From positions 124,001-188,000 of the forward strand of contig NZ_ATDN01000056.1 in assembly GCF_004014805.1 (NCBI RefSeq): a stretch of DNA of 64,000 nucleotides, given 5' to 3'. Shown piece by piece: positions 25,922-33,503 of this stretch. Position 1 is the stretch's first letter. The number at the start of each line of letters is the position of its first letter. A program made the translations under genes and the position numbers. This stretch comes from Mycolicibacterium elephantis DSM 44368. Lineage in GTDB: Bacteria > Actinomycetota > Actinomycetes > Mycobacteriales > Mycobacteriaceae. A model generated the notes under the pieces. That model was not told the DNA's origin. It saw only the letters and a list, made by a program, of their open reading frames with translations, and ran no database searches.

Positions 25922-26419
25922 ATGACAGCAGCGAGCGTCGGCTCCCTCCAGGACGCGTTCAAGACCGCGATGGCGTCGGTGTGTACGCCGGTGGCCGTGG
26001 TCACCGCGATGGACGAGGATCGTCCCCACGGCACCACGGTGAGCGCGTTCGCCTCACTGTCCATGTTGCCGCCGTCGCTGCTGGTGAGCCTCGACCAGGG
26101 CTCGGAGGTGCTGGCCCTGCTGCGCCGCACCGGCCGGTTCGGGCTCAACATCCTCGGACACGACCAGGCGGCGCTGGCCACCGGGTTCGCCCGCAAGGGC
26201 AGCGGCAAATTCGCCGGTGTGCCTTGGTCTCTCGCCGACGGCGTGCCCCGGCTGACCGGTTCGCCGGGATGGGTGGCCTGTGAGGTCGGCCAGACCGTCG
26301 AGGCCGCCGACCATGTTTTGGTGATCGGCATGGTGAGCTCGGTGGAGACCGTCGACGGCGCGCCGCTGACCTACCACGCCCGTAGGTTCGGTACCCATCG
26401 GATCCTCGGGGAGTCGTGA
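25922..26419 (+). CDS. flavin reductase (HpaC/HsaB-like)
   Basis: The 165-residue flavin-reductase-like split-barrel protein has the N-terminal TPVAVVTAMD strand, the substrate-access segment GTTVSAFASLSMLPPSLLVSL and the conserved FGLNILGHDQ. Such proteins reduce FMN or FAD with NAD(P)H and hand it to a two-component monooxygenase; the group D hydroxylase at 2098 is the candidate client in this window. It overlaps the RibB-like gene by one base (TGATG). A palindromic element lies just upstream. Confidence 0.88.
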   Translation: MTAASVGSLQDAFKTAMASVCTPVAVVTAMDEDRPHGTTVSAFASLSMLPPSLLVSLDQGSEVLALLRRTGRFGLNILGHDQAALATGFARKGSGKFAGVPWSLADGVPRLTGSPGWVACEVGQTVEAADHVLVIGMVSSVETVDGAPLTYHARRFGTHRILGES

Positions 26420-27060
26420 TGACGATCGAACTCGAGTACCCGAGCCCGGCAGCCGTGCGCCCGGTCGGCAGTGACAACGGCACCGTCGTGAGCGAGATCG
26501 CCAGCAGCGCAGCGGCGGTCATCCTAGACGGTGATCGCGGCGCGTTGCTGTTCTTCGCGGCGGAGGCGGCGTCGGCGCGGCTTCTGGACTTCGCGGTGCG
26601 GCATTCGTCGGGGCTGATCCACGCAGCCATGCGCCCGAACCGGTTGGACCAGTTCCGCATTCACGATCAGCAGGTGCTGCGGTCAGAACGCGGCGCCCAC
26701 GACTTCACGGTGTCGGTGGACGCGCTCGGCACCGGAACCGGCATCTCGGGTAAGGACCGTGCCCGCACCCTGCGCATGCTTGGTTCGCCGACCGCCGGGG
26801 CCGAGGACTTCCGTCGTCCCGGTCACGTGCTTCCTGTGCGGTGCCCGCGCAATCCGGTCGACGAGCATGACCTGGTGTGGGACAAGATGATCCGGATCGT
26901 GGAGTGTGCCGGGTTCACCCCGGTGGCCGGTGCATGCCGACTGGTGCACGACTCGGGCGATGTTCTCGACGAAGCGGCCGCATGCCGGTTCGCGGACAGG
27001 TTCGGCCTCGCCGTGGCGACCGCGGCGCGTCGCGACCGCGCATTCGTCGGGGGAGCCTAG
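26419..27060 (+). CDS. degenerate 3,4-dihydroxy-2-butanone-4-phosphate synthase (RibB) domain protein
   Basis: The 213-residue protein matches the RibB fold: an N-terminal ILDGDRGALLFFAAE segment followed by the SSGLIHAAM strand, FTVSVDA with GTGISGKDRARTLRML near residue 105, and RRPGHVLPV near 135. Active RibB normally starts with an acidic DDEDRENEGD-type metal and substrate loop; here the corresponding stretch is DGDRGALLF, so the Glu residues needed for catalysis are absent. M. tuberculosis has a RibB/RibA-type gene (Rv1940, ribA1) in its Mce3R regulon, which supports the link. It could be inactive, regulatory or altered in substrate. GGGGAG precedes the ATG at 26419; its stop overlaps the convergent mce3R stop. 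Confidence 0.72.
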   Translation: MTIELEYPSPAAVRPVGSDNGTVVSEIASSAAAVILDGDRGALLFFAAEAASARLLDFAVRHSSGLIHAAMRPNRLDQFRIHDQQVLRSERGAHDFTVSVDALGTGTGISGKDRARTLRMLGSPTAGAEDFRRPGHVLPVRCPRNPVDEHDLVWDKMIRIVECAGFTPVAGACRLVHDSGDVLDEAAACRFADRFGLAVATAARRDRAFVGGA

Positions 27061-28241
27061 GCGGCCAGCACCGCGGTGACCAGGTGGTGCAACTCGGCGG
27101 CGATCCCCGGCCGGCTGCGCACACTCGCGGTCTGCGTCAGATCGGTGACCAGACCGATCGCGGACTGGGCCAGGAGACGGGCGTGGTGTGTGGAGATGTC
27201 GGGGCGGATCCCGTTGATGGCGGCCACCCATTCGTCGACATACTCCCGCTCGCTGGTCCGGATCGCCTCCTGCGCCTCCTCGGGGAGATAGATCAGGTCG
27301 GCGGCCAGGATCGCCAGGATCGGCTGGTGCGGGCCGAGCGCGAGCTCGATGAGGGTGCACGCGATGACGTCCACCGCTTCCTGCGGGGTGGTCGCCGCCG
27401 GAAGCCGGTGGTTGGTCACGTAGTGCAGGCCCTCGGCACCACGGTTGAGGACGGCCTGCAGCAGTTCGGCCTTGCCGTTGAAGTACTGGTAGAACGTGGC
27501 GATCGCGGTATCGGCGGCCGCGGCGATCTCCTCGATGCCGACGGCGTGGTAGCTCTGCGCGTAGAACAACCGGGTCGCCGTGCTGAGAATGCGTTCCCGC
27601 CGCCCCGGCGGACGGCGCGGCGCCGGCTCCGGCGGTGCGGCAGCCAGTGCGGTGCCGTTGAGTTCACACGCCAGCACGTTCTCCGCCATCGTCTGCATGA
27701 CGCGTTTGGCGGCAGCCGGTTCCATGCGCTTGCGCGCCGGCGCGATGCTGGAGTAGATCCCCAGCACGCTCCACGCGCGCAGTTCGGCATCCGCTTTCGA
27801 TTCGCCGTTCTCGGCGAGGCCGAGTGCCTCGATCGTCAGCCGGAGCAGTTCGTTGAACTTGTCGCGGAACGCGTCCTGCTCGCTTTCGGAGAGCTGGCGG
27901 CGTTCGCGCTTCCACAGCATCATTTCCTCGCGCTCGAGCACGAGTTCGCCGAGTTCGGAGAGGAACTGCGCCCGGCGCTCGGCCGGGGCGAGATCGGCGG
28001 CCACCGCCTTCTCGGCGACGGCGTGCACGGCCCCGAGCTGTTCGGAGATCGCTTGGGCCAGAATGTCGTGTTTCTTGCGGAAGTGCCGGTAAAGCGCCGG
28101 CCCGGTCAGCCCGACGGCGGAGGCGACGTCGTCCATGCTGACGTTGTGGTACCCGCGTTCGGAGAACAGCCGGGCGGCAGCCTGGGACAGCTGCAGTTTG
28201 CGTACGGAACTCCGCGCGTGGTGGCGAACGGGTTGCGCCAC
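27057..28241 (-). CDS. mce3R: Mce3R-like regulator with two TetR domains
   Basis: The 394-residue regulator is built from two complete TetR-family units. The first helix-turn-helix (about 15-60: AARLFSERGYHNVSMDDVA, then GPALYRHF) and the second (about 195-240: LFYAQSYHAVGIEEIAAA, then ATFYQYF) each precede a ligand-binding half. Duplicated TetR units in one chain of about 400 residues characterise mycobacterial Mce3R (406 residues), a repressor of mce3 and linked oxidation genes. GTG 28241 has GGGAGG nine bases upstream and is preferred over TTG 28289. The stop overlaps that of the RibB-like gene by three bases within CCTAGG. The neighbouring catabolic and mce genes are the expected targets. 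Confidence 0.88.
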   Translation of the reverse strand: MAQPVRHHARSSVRKLQLSQAAARLFSERGYHNVSMDDVASAVGLTGPALYRHFRKKHDILAQAISEQLGAVHAVAEKAVAADLAPAERRAQFLSELGELVLEREEMMLWKRERRQLSESEQDAFRDKFNELLRLTIEALGLAENGESKADAELRAWSVLGIYSSIAPARKRMEPAAAKRVMQTMAENVLACELNGTALAAAPPEPAPRRPPGRRERILSTATRLFYAQSYHAVGIEEIAAAADTAIATFYQYFNGKAELLQAVLNRGAEGLHYVTNHRLPAATTPQEAVDVIACTLIELALGPHQPILAILAADLIYLPEEAQEAIRTSEREYVDEWVAAINGIRPDISTHHARLLAQSAIGLVTDLTQTASVRSRPGIAAELHHLVTAVLAA

Positions 28242-28322
28242 GGAGCAGGACCTCCCGTTTCTGCCGCTCGGCGGACGTTGGGTACTCAAGAGTGAAGCAT
28301 GATTATAGTTCAGTTCCGCACA

Positions 28323-28343
28323 TGAGCACGGTAACTGTGCTCA
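28323..28343. promoter_or_regulatory. inverted repeat upstream of mce3R
   Basis: TGAGCAC-GGTAACT-GTGCTCA has perfect 7-bp arms, about 80 bp upstream of the preferred mce3R start. It could be an autoregulatory operator; this is unproven and the arms do not match the palindromes at 24824 or 25880. Confidence 0.35.
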
Positions 28344-28344
28344 C

Positions 28345-28377
28345 GCACGCCGGCCGGCGGGGGCCCGGCCGGCGTGC
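28345..28377 (-). terminator. terminator of the thiolase-MaoC operon
   Basis: A 13-bp stem GCACGCCGGCCGG (28345-28357) pairs with 28365-28377 over a seven-base loop, directly downstream of the MaoC stop at 28386. Confidence 0.7.
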
Positions 28378-28385
28378 GCAAGCGG

Positions 28386-28799
28386 TCAGGGGACCGCGAC
28401 GACGGCCTCGCCGCTGAGCGTGACGGTGCCGTCCGCCAGCGTGATCCGCACATCCACCGTCGCGCGCTTCTCGCTGTCGACCTCGTCGATGCTCGTCACG
28501 GTGCCGGTGCACGTCGGCTGCGCGAGCACTGGTGTGATCGCGGTGAATCGGGTGCTCAGTGCGCGCAGTTGGGACTGCGGCACCCAGGAGGTGATCAACC
28601 GCCCCAGGTACGCCATCGACAGCATGCCGTGGGCGAACACGTCATCGAATCCGGCCGCCTTCGCGGCGTCGATGTCGATGTGAATCGGGTTGTGATCTCC
28701 GGAGGCCCCGGCGAACAGCGCCAGCGTGGTGCGCGAGATCGGCGCGACCTCCAGGGGCGGCAGTTCGGTTCCGACCTGAATCTCGGTGGTGGCGGTCAC
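28386..28799 (-). CDS. MaoC-like hotdog dehydratase
   Basis: The 137-residue single hotdog protein has the hydratase 2 / MaoC motif. GDHNPIHIDIDAAKAAGF (about 35-52) carries the Asp and His of the R-specific enoyl-CoA hydratase signature, and FAHGMLSMAYLGR follows. It hydrates enoyl-CoA or acts as one half of a heteromeric hydratase. The GTG at 28799 overlaps the stop of the preceding hotdog gene by four bases, so the two likely form a complex, as MaoC-type pairs do in steroid side-chain degradation. It is last in the thiolase operon. Confidence 0.88.
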   Translation of the reverse strand: MTATTEIQVGTELPPLEVAPISRTTLALFAGASGDHNPIHIDIDAAKAAGFDDVFAHGMLSMAYLGRLITSWVPQSQLRALSTRFTAITPVLAQPTCTGTVTSIDEVDSEKRATVDVRITLADGTVTLSGEAVVAVP

Positions 28800-29245
28800 G
28801 ATGGTGCTCCATTCCGGATGACGGACACACTTTCCATCTCGGCGACGAGTTCGCCGTTCGAGCTCAACTCGGAACGGCGCACCAGAAACTCCAAGGCGCC
28901 GTTCTTCTTCGAGAAGTAGTCGGTGAACTCGGCGCGCAGCGTCAGCGTGTCGCCGGCATGCACGGGACGATGATAGGTGAACCGCTGCTCGCCGTGCAGC
29001 ACACCCGACAGGTTCACTCCGTGCGCTTCGAGCACACCGAGGGTGTCGGAGTGCTCGAGGTCGAGCCCGAAGACGAACGTCGGCGGCGCCAGCAGATCCG
29101 GATGGCCCGCGGCCCGCGCCGCCTCGACGTCGAAGTAGATCGGGTCCGTCTCACCGATTGCCTTGGCGAACATGGCAACTCGGCCACGCTCCACCGCGAC
29201 GGTGCTCTCGGGCCACTGGTAGCCCTTCAGGGATTCCGCGCTCAC
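28796..29245 (-). CDS. MaoC N-terminal-type hotdog protein
   Basis: The 149-residue hotdog protein has GETDPIYFDVEAARAAGHPDLLAPPTFVFG. The family's N-terminal, non-catalytic half (MaoC_dehydrat_N / FAS1 type) has this substrate-binding form lacking the full DxxxxH catalytic pair. Paired with the catalytic MaoC encoded next, it probably builds a two-subunit enoyl-CoA hydratase. The GTG at 29245 overlaps the thiolase stop by four bases. Confidence 0.82.
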   Translation of the reverse strand: MSAESLKGYQWPESTVAVERGRVAMFAKAIGETDPIYFDVEAARAAGHPDLLAPPTFVFGLDLEHSDTLGVLEAHGVNLSGVLHGEQRFTYHRPVHAGDTLTLRAEFTDYFSKKNGALEFLVRRSELSSNGELVAEMESVSVIRNGAPS

Positions 29246-30432
29246 TTGCCCACCTTCTCGTACAGCGTGACCACGCATGCGCCGCCGAGGCCGAGGTTGT
29301 GCTGCAGGCCCAGTCTGGCGCCCTCGACCTGGCGGTCGCCGGCCTGACCGCGCAACTGCCACACCAGTTCTGCGCACTGCGCCAGACCGGTCGCACCGAG
29401 TGGGTGACCCTTCGACAGCAGACCGCCCGACGGGTTGGTGACCACGCGGCCGCCGTAGGTGTTGTCGCCGTCGAGGATGAACTTCTCGGCGGTGCCCTCC
29501 GGGGTCAGGCCCAGGCCCTCGTAGGTGATCAGCTCGTTGGTGGTGAAGCAGTCGTGCAGCTCGACGACGGGGATGTCCTCGGGGCCGACACCGGCGGCCT
29601 CGTAGACGTCGTTGGCGGCCTTGGCTGTCATGTCGTAGCCGACCACCCGGCGCATGTCGTCACCGTCGAACGCACCGGGCAGGTCGGTCACGAGCGACTG
29701 TGCCCGGATGGCGACCGCCTGGTCGATCCCGTGCGCGGCGGCGAACTCGGCGCTGCACACCACCGCCGCGGCCGCACCACAGGTGGGCGGGCAGCACTGC
29801 AGGCGGGTCAGCGGGCCCCAGATCGTCGGCGAGCCCATCACCTCGTCGAGGGTCACCGGATCGCGGAAGACCGCGAACGGGTTGTTGGCGGCGTGCTTAC
29901 GCGCCTTGACCGAGATCATGCCGAACGTCTCGGGTTTGGTGCCGTAGCGCTCCATGTGCGCGACGCCGGCACCGCCGAAGAGCTGTGCGGCCATCGGTGC
30001 CTGCGGATCGGCGCCCGGCTGGCGGGAGGCCACCTCCTCGAACTTGCCGGTGCTGCTGGGCCGGTCGTCCCACACCGCGGCCAGCGCGCCGGGGCGCATC
30101 TGCTCGAAGCCCAGCGCCAGCACGCAGTCGGCCACACCGGAGGCCACCGCCTGGCGGGCCAGCCACAGCGCCGACGATCCGGTCGAACAGTTGTTGTTGA
30201 CGTTGACCACCGGAATACCCGACAGGCCCAGGTGATACAGCGCCGCCTGGCCCGACGTCGAGTCGCCGTAGACGTAGCCGACGTAAGCCTGATTCACCTT
30301 CGTGTAGTCCAGGCCGGCGTCGGCGAGCGCCGCGCGCGCGGCGGCGGCGCCCATTTCCTGGTAGTCCGGGCTCTTACCCGGTTTCGCGAACGGGGTCATG
30401 CCGACCCCGGCGACATAAACAGTGCTCTGCAT
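29242..30432 (-). CDS. SCP-x/lipid-transfer-protein-like thiolase
   Basis: The 396-residue thiolase-superfamily enzyme has the reactive Cys in VNNNCSTGSSALW near residue 84, HDCFTTNEL near residue 290 and the SKGHPLGATG His loop near 345, all as in SCP-x/acetyl-CoA acetyltransferase proteins. Because all three active-site elements are present, it is more likely a genuine thiolase than a retro-aldolase of the Ltp2 kind, although operon linkage to two hotdog proteins recalls the ltp2-chsH1-chsH2 arrangement for side-chain removal; no DUF35 protein is seen. The ATG at 30432 follows GGGTGG. GACTAAC at 30464-30470 upstream is a partial match to the cluster's operator core. Confidence 0.88.
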   Translation of the reverse strand: MQSTVYVAGVGMTPFAKPGKSPDYQEMGAAAARAALADAGLDYTKVNQAYVGYVYGDSTSGQAALYHLGLSGIPVVNVNNNCSTGSSALWLARQAVASGVADCVLALGFEQMRPGALAAVWDDRPSSTGKFEEVASRQPGADPQAPMAAQLFGGAGVAHMERYGTKPETFGMISVKARKHAANNPFAVFRDPVTLDEVMGSPTIWGPLTRLQCCPPTCGAAAAVVCSAEFAAAHGIDQAVAIRAQSLVTDLPGAFDGDDMRRVVGYDMTAKAANDVYEAAGVGPEDIPVVELHDCFTTNELITYEGLGLTPEGTAEKFILDGDNTYGGRVVTNPSGGLLSKGHPLGATGLAQCAELVWQLRGQAGDRQVEGARLGLQHNLGLGGACVVTLYEKVGK

Positions 30433-30548
30433 ATCCACCCTTGTGTTGCAGTACTAGAACGACGACTAACTATATGGGCGATTTATCAGCCGATGCAAGC
30501 GAGGATCTGGCTGCATCGGCGATATCGCGAATAACCACGCGGGCGGAT

Positions 30549-31319
30549 CTACGCCCCGGTGGCGCGCAGGAAGTGCGTGTGGACATTCGGATAGCGCATC
30601 ATGTGCGCCCCGCCGTTGAGATCGAGTACCTCGCCGGTGAGCCACTTGGCCGACGCCAGATACATCACGGCGTCGGCGATCTCGTCCGGGGTGCCCGGCC
30701 GTCCCAGGGGGATGTTCTCGACGTACTCACGCTCCACGCCGTCGACCCCGAGGGCGCCCGACGTCAGCGGTGTGCGGACCAGGCCCGGAGCGATCGCGTT
30801 GACCCGCACCCGCGGCGCCAACTCCAGCGCGGCGACCTGGGTCAGCATCGACAGCCCGGCCTTGGCCGAGCAGTAGGCGCTCATGCCCACCGCCGGCTGC
30901 CGCCCGTTCAGCGACGTCAGCGCGATGATGGCGCCACCGTCGGCGATGTGTGGGGCGGCGTGCTGCATCACGAGGAACGCGCCGGTCAGGCACACGTCGA
31001 CGACGCGGCGGAACTTAGCGACCGGCAGCTCGGTCACCAGCCCCAGGGCGGTGACACCCGGACAGTGCACCACGGTCTCGACCGGACCGGTTTGCTGCGC
31101 GATCGCGGTGAAAAACGCTGCGACACTGGCCTCGTCGGTGACGTCGACCTCGAGCGCGAGATGGCCGGCGCCGGGCAGCTCCGCGACGACCGCGCGGGCG
31201 GCGGCCACGTCGCGATCGCCGACCACCACCACGCTTCCGTGATTGGCCATAGCGCGACTCACGGCCGCGCCGATTCCTGAGGCGCCGCCGACGACGACGG
31301 TGACGGACTGCTCGGTCAA
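30549..31319 (-). CDS. short-chain dehydrogenase/reductase
   Basis: The 256-residue classical SDR has VVGGASGIGAAV (cofactor loop, about 9-20), a Ser in ALTSLNG and YCSAK for the Tyr-Lys pair, then PLGRPGTPDEIA near the C-terminus. It oxidises or reduces a hydroxyl/keto group with NAD(P). The TTG at 31319 is supported by AAGGGA seven bases upstream; there is no better start. It lies upstream of the thiolase operon on the same strand with a 116-bp gap. Confidence 0.9.
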   Translation of the reverse strand: MTEQSVTVVVGGASGIGAAVSRAMANHGSVVVVGDRDVAAARAVVAELPGAGHLALEVDVTDEASVAAFFTAIAQQTGPVETVVHCPGVTALGLVTELPVAKFRRVVDVCLTGAFLVMQHAAPHIADGGAIIALTSLNGRQPAVGMSAYCSAKAGLSMLTQVAALELAPRVRVNAIAPGLVRTPLTSGALGVDGVEREYVENIPLGRPGTPDEIADAVMYLASAKWLTGEVLDLNGGAHMMRYPNVHTHFLRATGA

Positions 31320-31530
31320 CGCTGATCCCTTCTGTCTGCCTGCATGTTTGATGCGGCTACTGCGGTAAACCGGGCCGACTGCGGCGGCGGTGTGAGCGCT
31401 CTGCTTACCCGGGTTGTGAATCCTTGTTCTACCATAGAGCCGGAACTGCGGGTATTCTGCGGGCAGGTCGGTACCGGATCGGTAGCGATCCGTTGCCTGC
31501 TAGCTCTGGCGTTGACGTGCGGGCTGCGCG

Positions 31531-32388
31531 ATGATGCGCCCCATGCGCCTCGCCAGGACCTTCGGAGCGTTGCTGGCCGCCGCCGTCGCGGTGCCCGCCT
31601 GCGCGCCCGTCGCCGCGCCACACGCCGCGCCCCGGCTCGAGGACTGCCACAAGGACCAGCTGGCCACCCTCTACCCGGGCGTGTTCACCTTCGGCACCGA
31701 CCAGCCGGTGTATCCGCCGTGGTACATCGGGGACAACCCGGCCAACGGGGAGGGCTTCGAAGCGGCGCTGGCCTACGCCGTCGCCGACCGGCTCGGCTAC
31801 GCGCCGGAGGATGTCCGCTGGGTCCGGGTGCCGTTCAGCGAGGCGATCGTGCCCGGACCGAAGTCGTTCGACGCCAACCTGTCCCAGTTCTCCATCACCG
31901 ACCAGCGCAGGGTCGCCGTCGACTTCTCGTCGCCCTACTTCAACGTCAACCCGGCCGTCGTGACCGTGAAGTCCTCACCCGCGGCCCGGGTGCGCAGCGT
32001 CGACGAACTCAAGACGCTGCGGCTGGGGGCGGAGGTCGGCAGCACCAGCCACACCGCGGCGATGGCCGTCGACGGCGACAACCCGGTCGAGGTGTACAAC
32101 ACCACCGGCGACGCGAAACTGGCGCTGGCCAACGGGGAGATCGACGCGCTGGTGGCCGATCTGCCCGTCGCGTTCACCGTCGCCGGTGAGTTGCGCGACG
32201 GGATGATGGTCGGTCAGCTGCCCACCGGCGCCGGCGAGGTGGAACAGTTCGGGATCGTGCTGGGCAAGGGCAGCCCGCTGACCCCGTGTGTGTCGGCGGT
32301 CGTCGACGCGCTGCGCCACGACGGCACCCTGGAACGTCTGGAGTCGGCGTCGCTGGCCGACGCCGGGCGAGCGCCGATGCTGGCCTAA
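31531..32388 (+). CDS. amino-acid-type ABC transporter substrate-binding lipoprotein
   Basis: The 285-residue exported protein has a signal peptide ending in the lipobox VPAC (about 21-24), then a bacterial extracellular solute-binding family 3 core: FTFGTDQPVYPPWY, GEGFEAALAYAVADRLG, SQFSITDQRRVAVDFSSPYF, and the second lobe LRLGAEVGSTSH to LANGEIDALVADLP. Members bind amino acids or other small polar solutes outside the membrane and pass them to an ABC permease. No permease or ATPase gene is adjacent, so it may use remote partners or act as a sensor. ATGs at 31531, 31534 and 31543 are all possible. Its stop overlaps that of the convergent small lipoprotein gene. Confidence 0.85.
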   Translation: MMRPMRLARTFGALLAAAVAVPACAPVAAPHAAPRLEDCHKDQLATLYPGVFTFGTDQPVYPPWYIGDNPANGEGFEAALAYAVADRLGYAPEDVRWVRVPFSEAIVPGPKSFDANLSQFSITDQRRVAVDFSSPYFNVNPAVVTVKSSPAARVRSVDELKTLRLGAEVGSTSHTAAMAVDGDNPVEVYNTTGDAKLALANGEIDALVADLPVAFTVAGELRDGMMVGQLPTGAGEVEQFGIVLGKGSPLTPCVSAVVDALRHDGTLERLESASLADAGRAPMLA

Positions 32389-32660
32389 CCCGCGGGACCC
32401 GGCGCGAACGACGCGCACGCCTGCATGGCCTCGTGCCAGGCGTCGGGGTCGACGCCCGCGGGCGGACCGGCCGGGCCGGGGTCGGCGGGCACCCCGTGAT
32501 CGGTGAGGCACTGCGCCAGCGAGCCGTGCTGCGCGGGCGCTTCGGAAATCTCAGCGGTGGTCTCAGCGGGCGTCGGCGAGGGCGCCTCGGATGGCTGCGA
32601 CGAGCAGCCGGCGAGCAGGGCGGCCGCGGCGCACACCGCGGCGAGAAGACGGGCGGGCAC
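32385..32660 (-). CDS. small lipoprotein
   Basis: The 91-residue protein has a lipoprotein signal: a start VPARLLAAV, hydrophobic core and lipobox LLAGC with Cys at about residue 19. A Ser/Pro/Thr-rich linker and a short C-terminal domain with two Cys residues (LAQCLTDHG and MQACASF), possibly disulfide-bonded, follow. The GTG at 32660 overlaps the nitrobindin stop (TAGTG), so it is translated with it. I do not recognise a family. Confidence 0.75.
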   Translation of the reverse strand: MPARLLAAVCAAAALLAGCSSQPSEAPSPTPAETTAEISEAPAQHGSLAQCLTDHGVPADPGPAGPPAGVDPDAWHEAMQACASFAPGPAG

Positions 32661-33289
32661 TAGCCGATGTACCTCGACAACCGCGCCGAAAGATGCGGCA
32701 CCAGACCGCCGTCGGCGTCGACCCGCTCCTCGACGTACCCCAGATCGCCGCCCTCGATGATGCCGTAGAGCCGCTTGGCCCCCCCGACCAGCACGCCGGA
32801 CCTGGTGCGGGCCAAGGCGTCGGTCGCCAGCTCCCACGACGACTGCGAGAGCGGACGCCCGTAGAACAGTTCGACGTAGCCCGAGGAGTGCGCCAGAAGC
32901 AGTTCGATCGCCTGGGACTCCGACGGGTCGGCCGGGTCGCTGACGAACCGCCAGTAGCCCGTCTCCCGCAGCCACGGCCGCTCGTATTCGCCGGACTCGG
33001 TCAGCCGCCAGGACCGGGCTTCCCACATCAGATAATCGGCGCCGCCGTGAGAGACCACGATCTGCTGGCCGAACCGGTAGTCGCCGTCGGCATCGCGGCC
33101 CTCGCCCTCCCCGCGCCACACGCCGACCAGCGGCAGCAGCGCCAGCAGCGCGTCGTCGAGGTCGGCGCCCTCGCGCAGGTTGGCCGTGTCGCGCGGGCCG
33201 GGCAGGTCGGCGAAAACCGGGATGTTGCGCGCGGCGGTCGCTTTGGCCCGCTCGGCCGCGGCCGCGATGGCTTCGTCGCCGGAGCTCAC
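32660..33289 (-). CDS. nitrobindin-like heme-binding beta-barrel protein (Rv0813c-like)
   Basis: The 209-residue protein has the nitrobindin signature GVWRGEGEGRDADGDYRF near residue 55 and WEARSWRL further on, consistent with the FABP-like ten-stranded barrel of ferric nitrobindins (THAP4/Rv0813c family), which bind ferric heme and handle NO or peroxynitrite. The GTG at 33289 overlaps the stop of a tiny membrane-protein gene (GTGA). Position next to sseC2-cysA2 matches M. tuberculosis Rv0813c-Rv0815c order. Confidence 0.85.
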   Translation of the reverse strand: MSSGDEAIAAAAERAKATAARNIPVFADLPGPRDTANLREGADLDDALLALLPLVGVWRGEGEGRDADGDYRFGQQIVVSHGGADYLMWEARSWRLTESGEYERPWLRETGYWRFVSDPADPSESQAIELLLAHSSGYVELFYGRPLSQSSWELATDALARTRSGVLVGGAKRLYGIIEGGDLGYVEERVDADGGLVPHLSARLSRYIG

Positions 33290-33384
33290 GATTCGTCGGT
33301 GACCAGCCGGTACAGCGCGTACAGCGCGAACCACGTGATCACCACAACCGTTGCGACCAGCAGAATCTCGAAGAACAGCACCAC
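33286..33384 (-). CDS. 32-residue membrane micropeptide
   Basis: A tiny frame, too short for routine calling, encodes a nearly all-hydrophobic helix: VVLFFEILLVATVVVITWFA with an Arg/Asp/Glu end (YRLVTDES). Its TGA overlaps the nitrobindin GTG in a four-base GTGA, the usual sign of translational coupling. Upstream, TAGACT lies exactly seven bases before the GTG (TANNNT-N7-RTG), the leaderless mycobacterial start pattern. Function is unknown. Confidence 0.6.
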   Translation of the reverse strand: MVLFFEILLVATVVVITWFALYALYRLVTDES

Positions 33385-33435
33385 GCCGTCGAGTCTAATC
33401 AGCGGCGCAGGGCCGGGCGAACGGGCCCGGCCCGC

Positions 33436-33492
33436 CGAACGTGAGGTTGTGTGCGAGATCTCGGCGGATCTTCGAACACAACCTCACGTTCG
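33436..33492. terminator. long inverted repeat downstream of sseC2
   Basis: Perfect 17-bp arms, CGAACGTGAGGTTGTGT (33436-33452) and its complement (33476-33492), with a 23-base loop, lie just beyond the sseC2 stop at 33504 and before the micropeptide promoter. Probably the operon terminator. Confidence 0.65.
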
Positions 33493-33503
33493 AGCCCACA
33501 GAA

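Noticed and set aside
27057..27060. Frameshift at the mce3R / RibB-like 3' ends
   Set aside because: The two convergent stops overlap within CCTAGG and both proteins end at expected family lengths, so it is a simple overlap and not damage.
26877..28295. 472-codon plus-strand frame
   Set aside because: Antisense to the mce3R gene with the same repetitive Arg/Gly/Val composition and no ribosome site.
29242..30432. Ltp2-type retro-aldolase annotation for the thiolase
   Set aside because: The Cys, HDCF and GHPLGATG motifs of a real thiolase are all present and no DUF35 partner is adjacent, so a thiolase call is safer.
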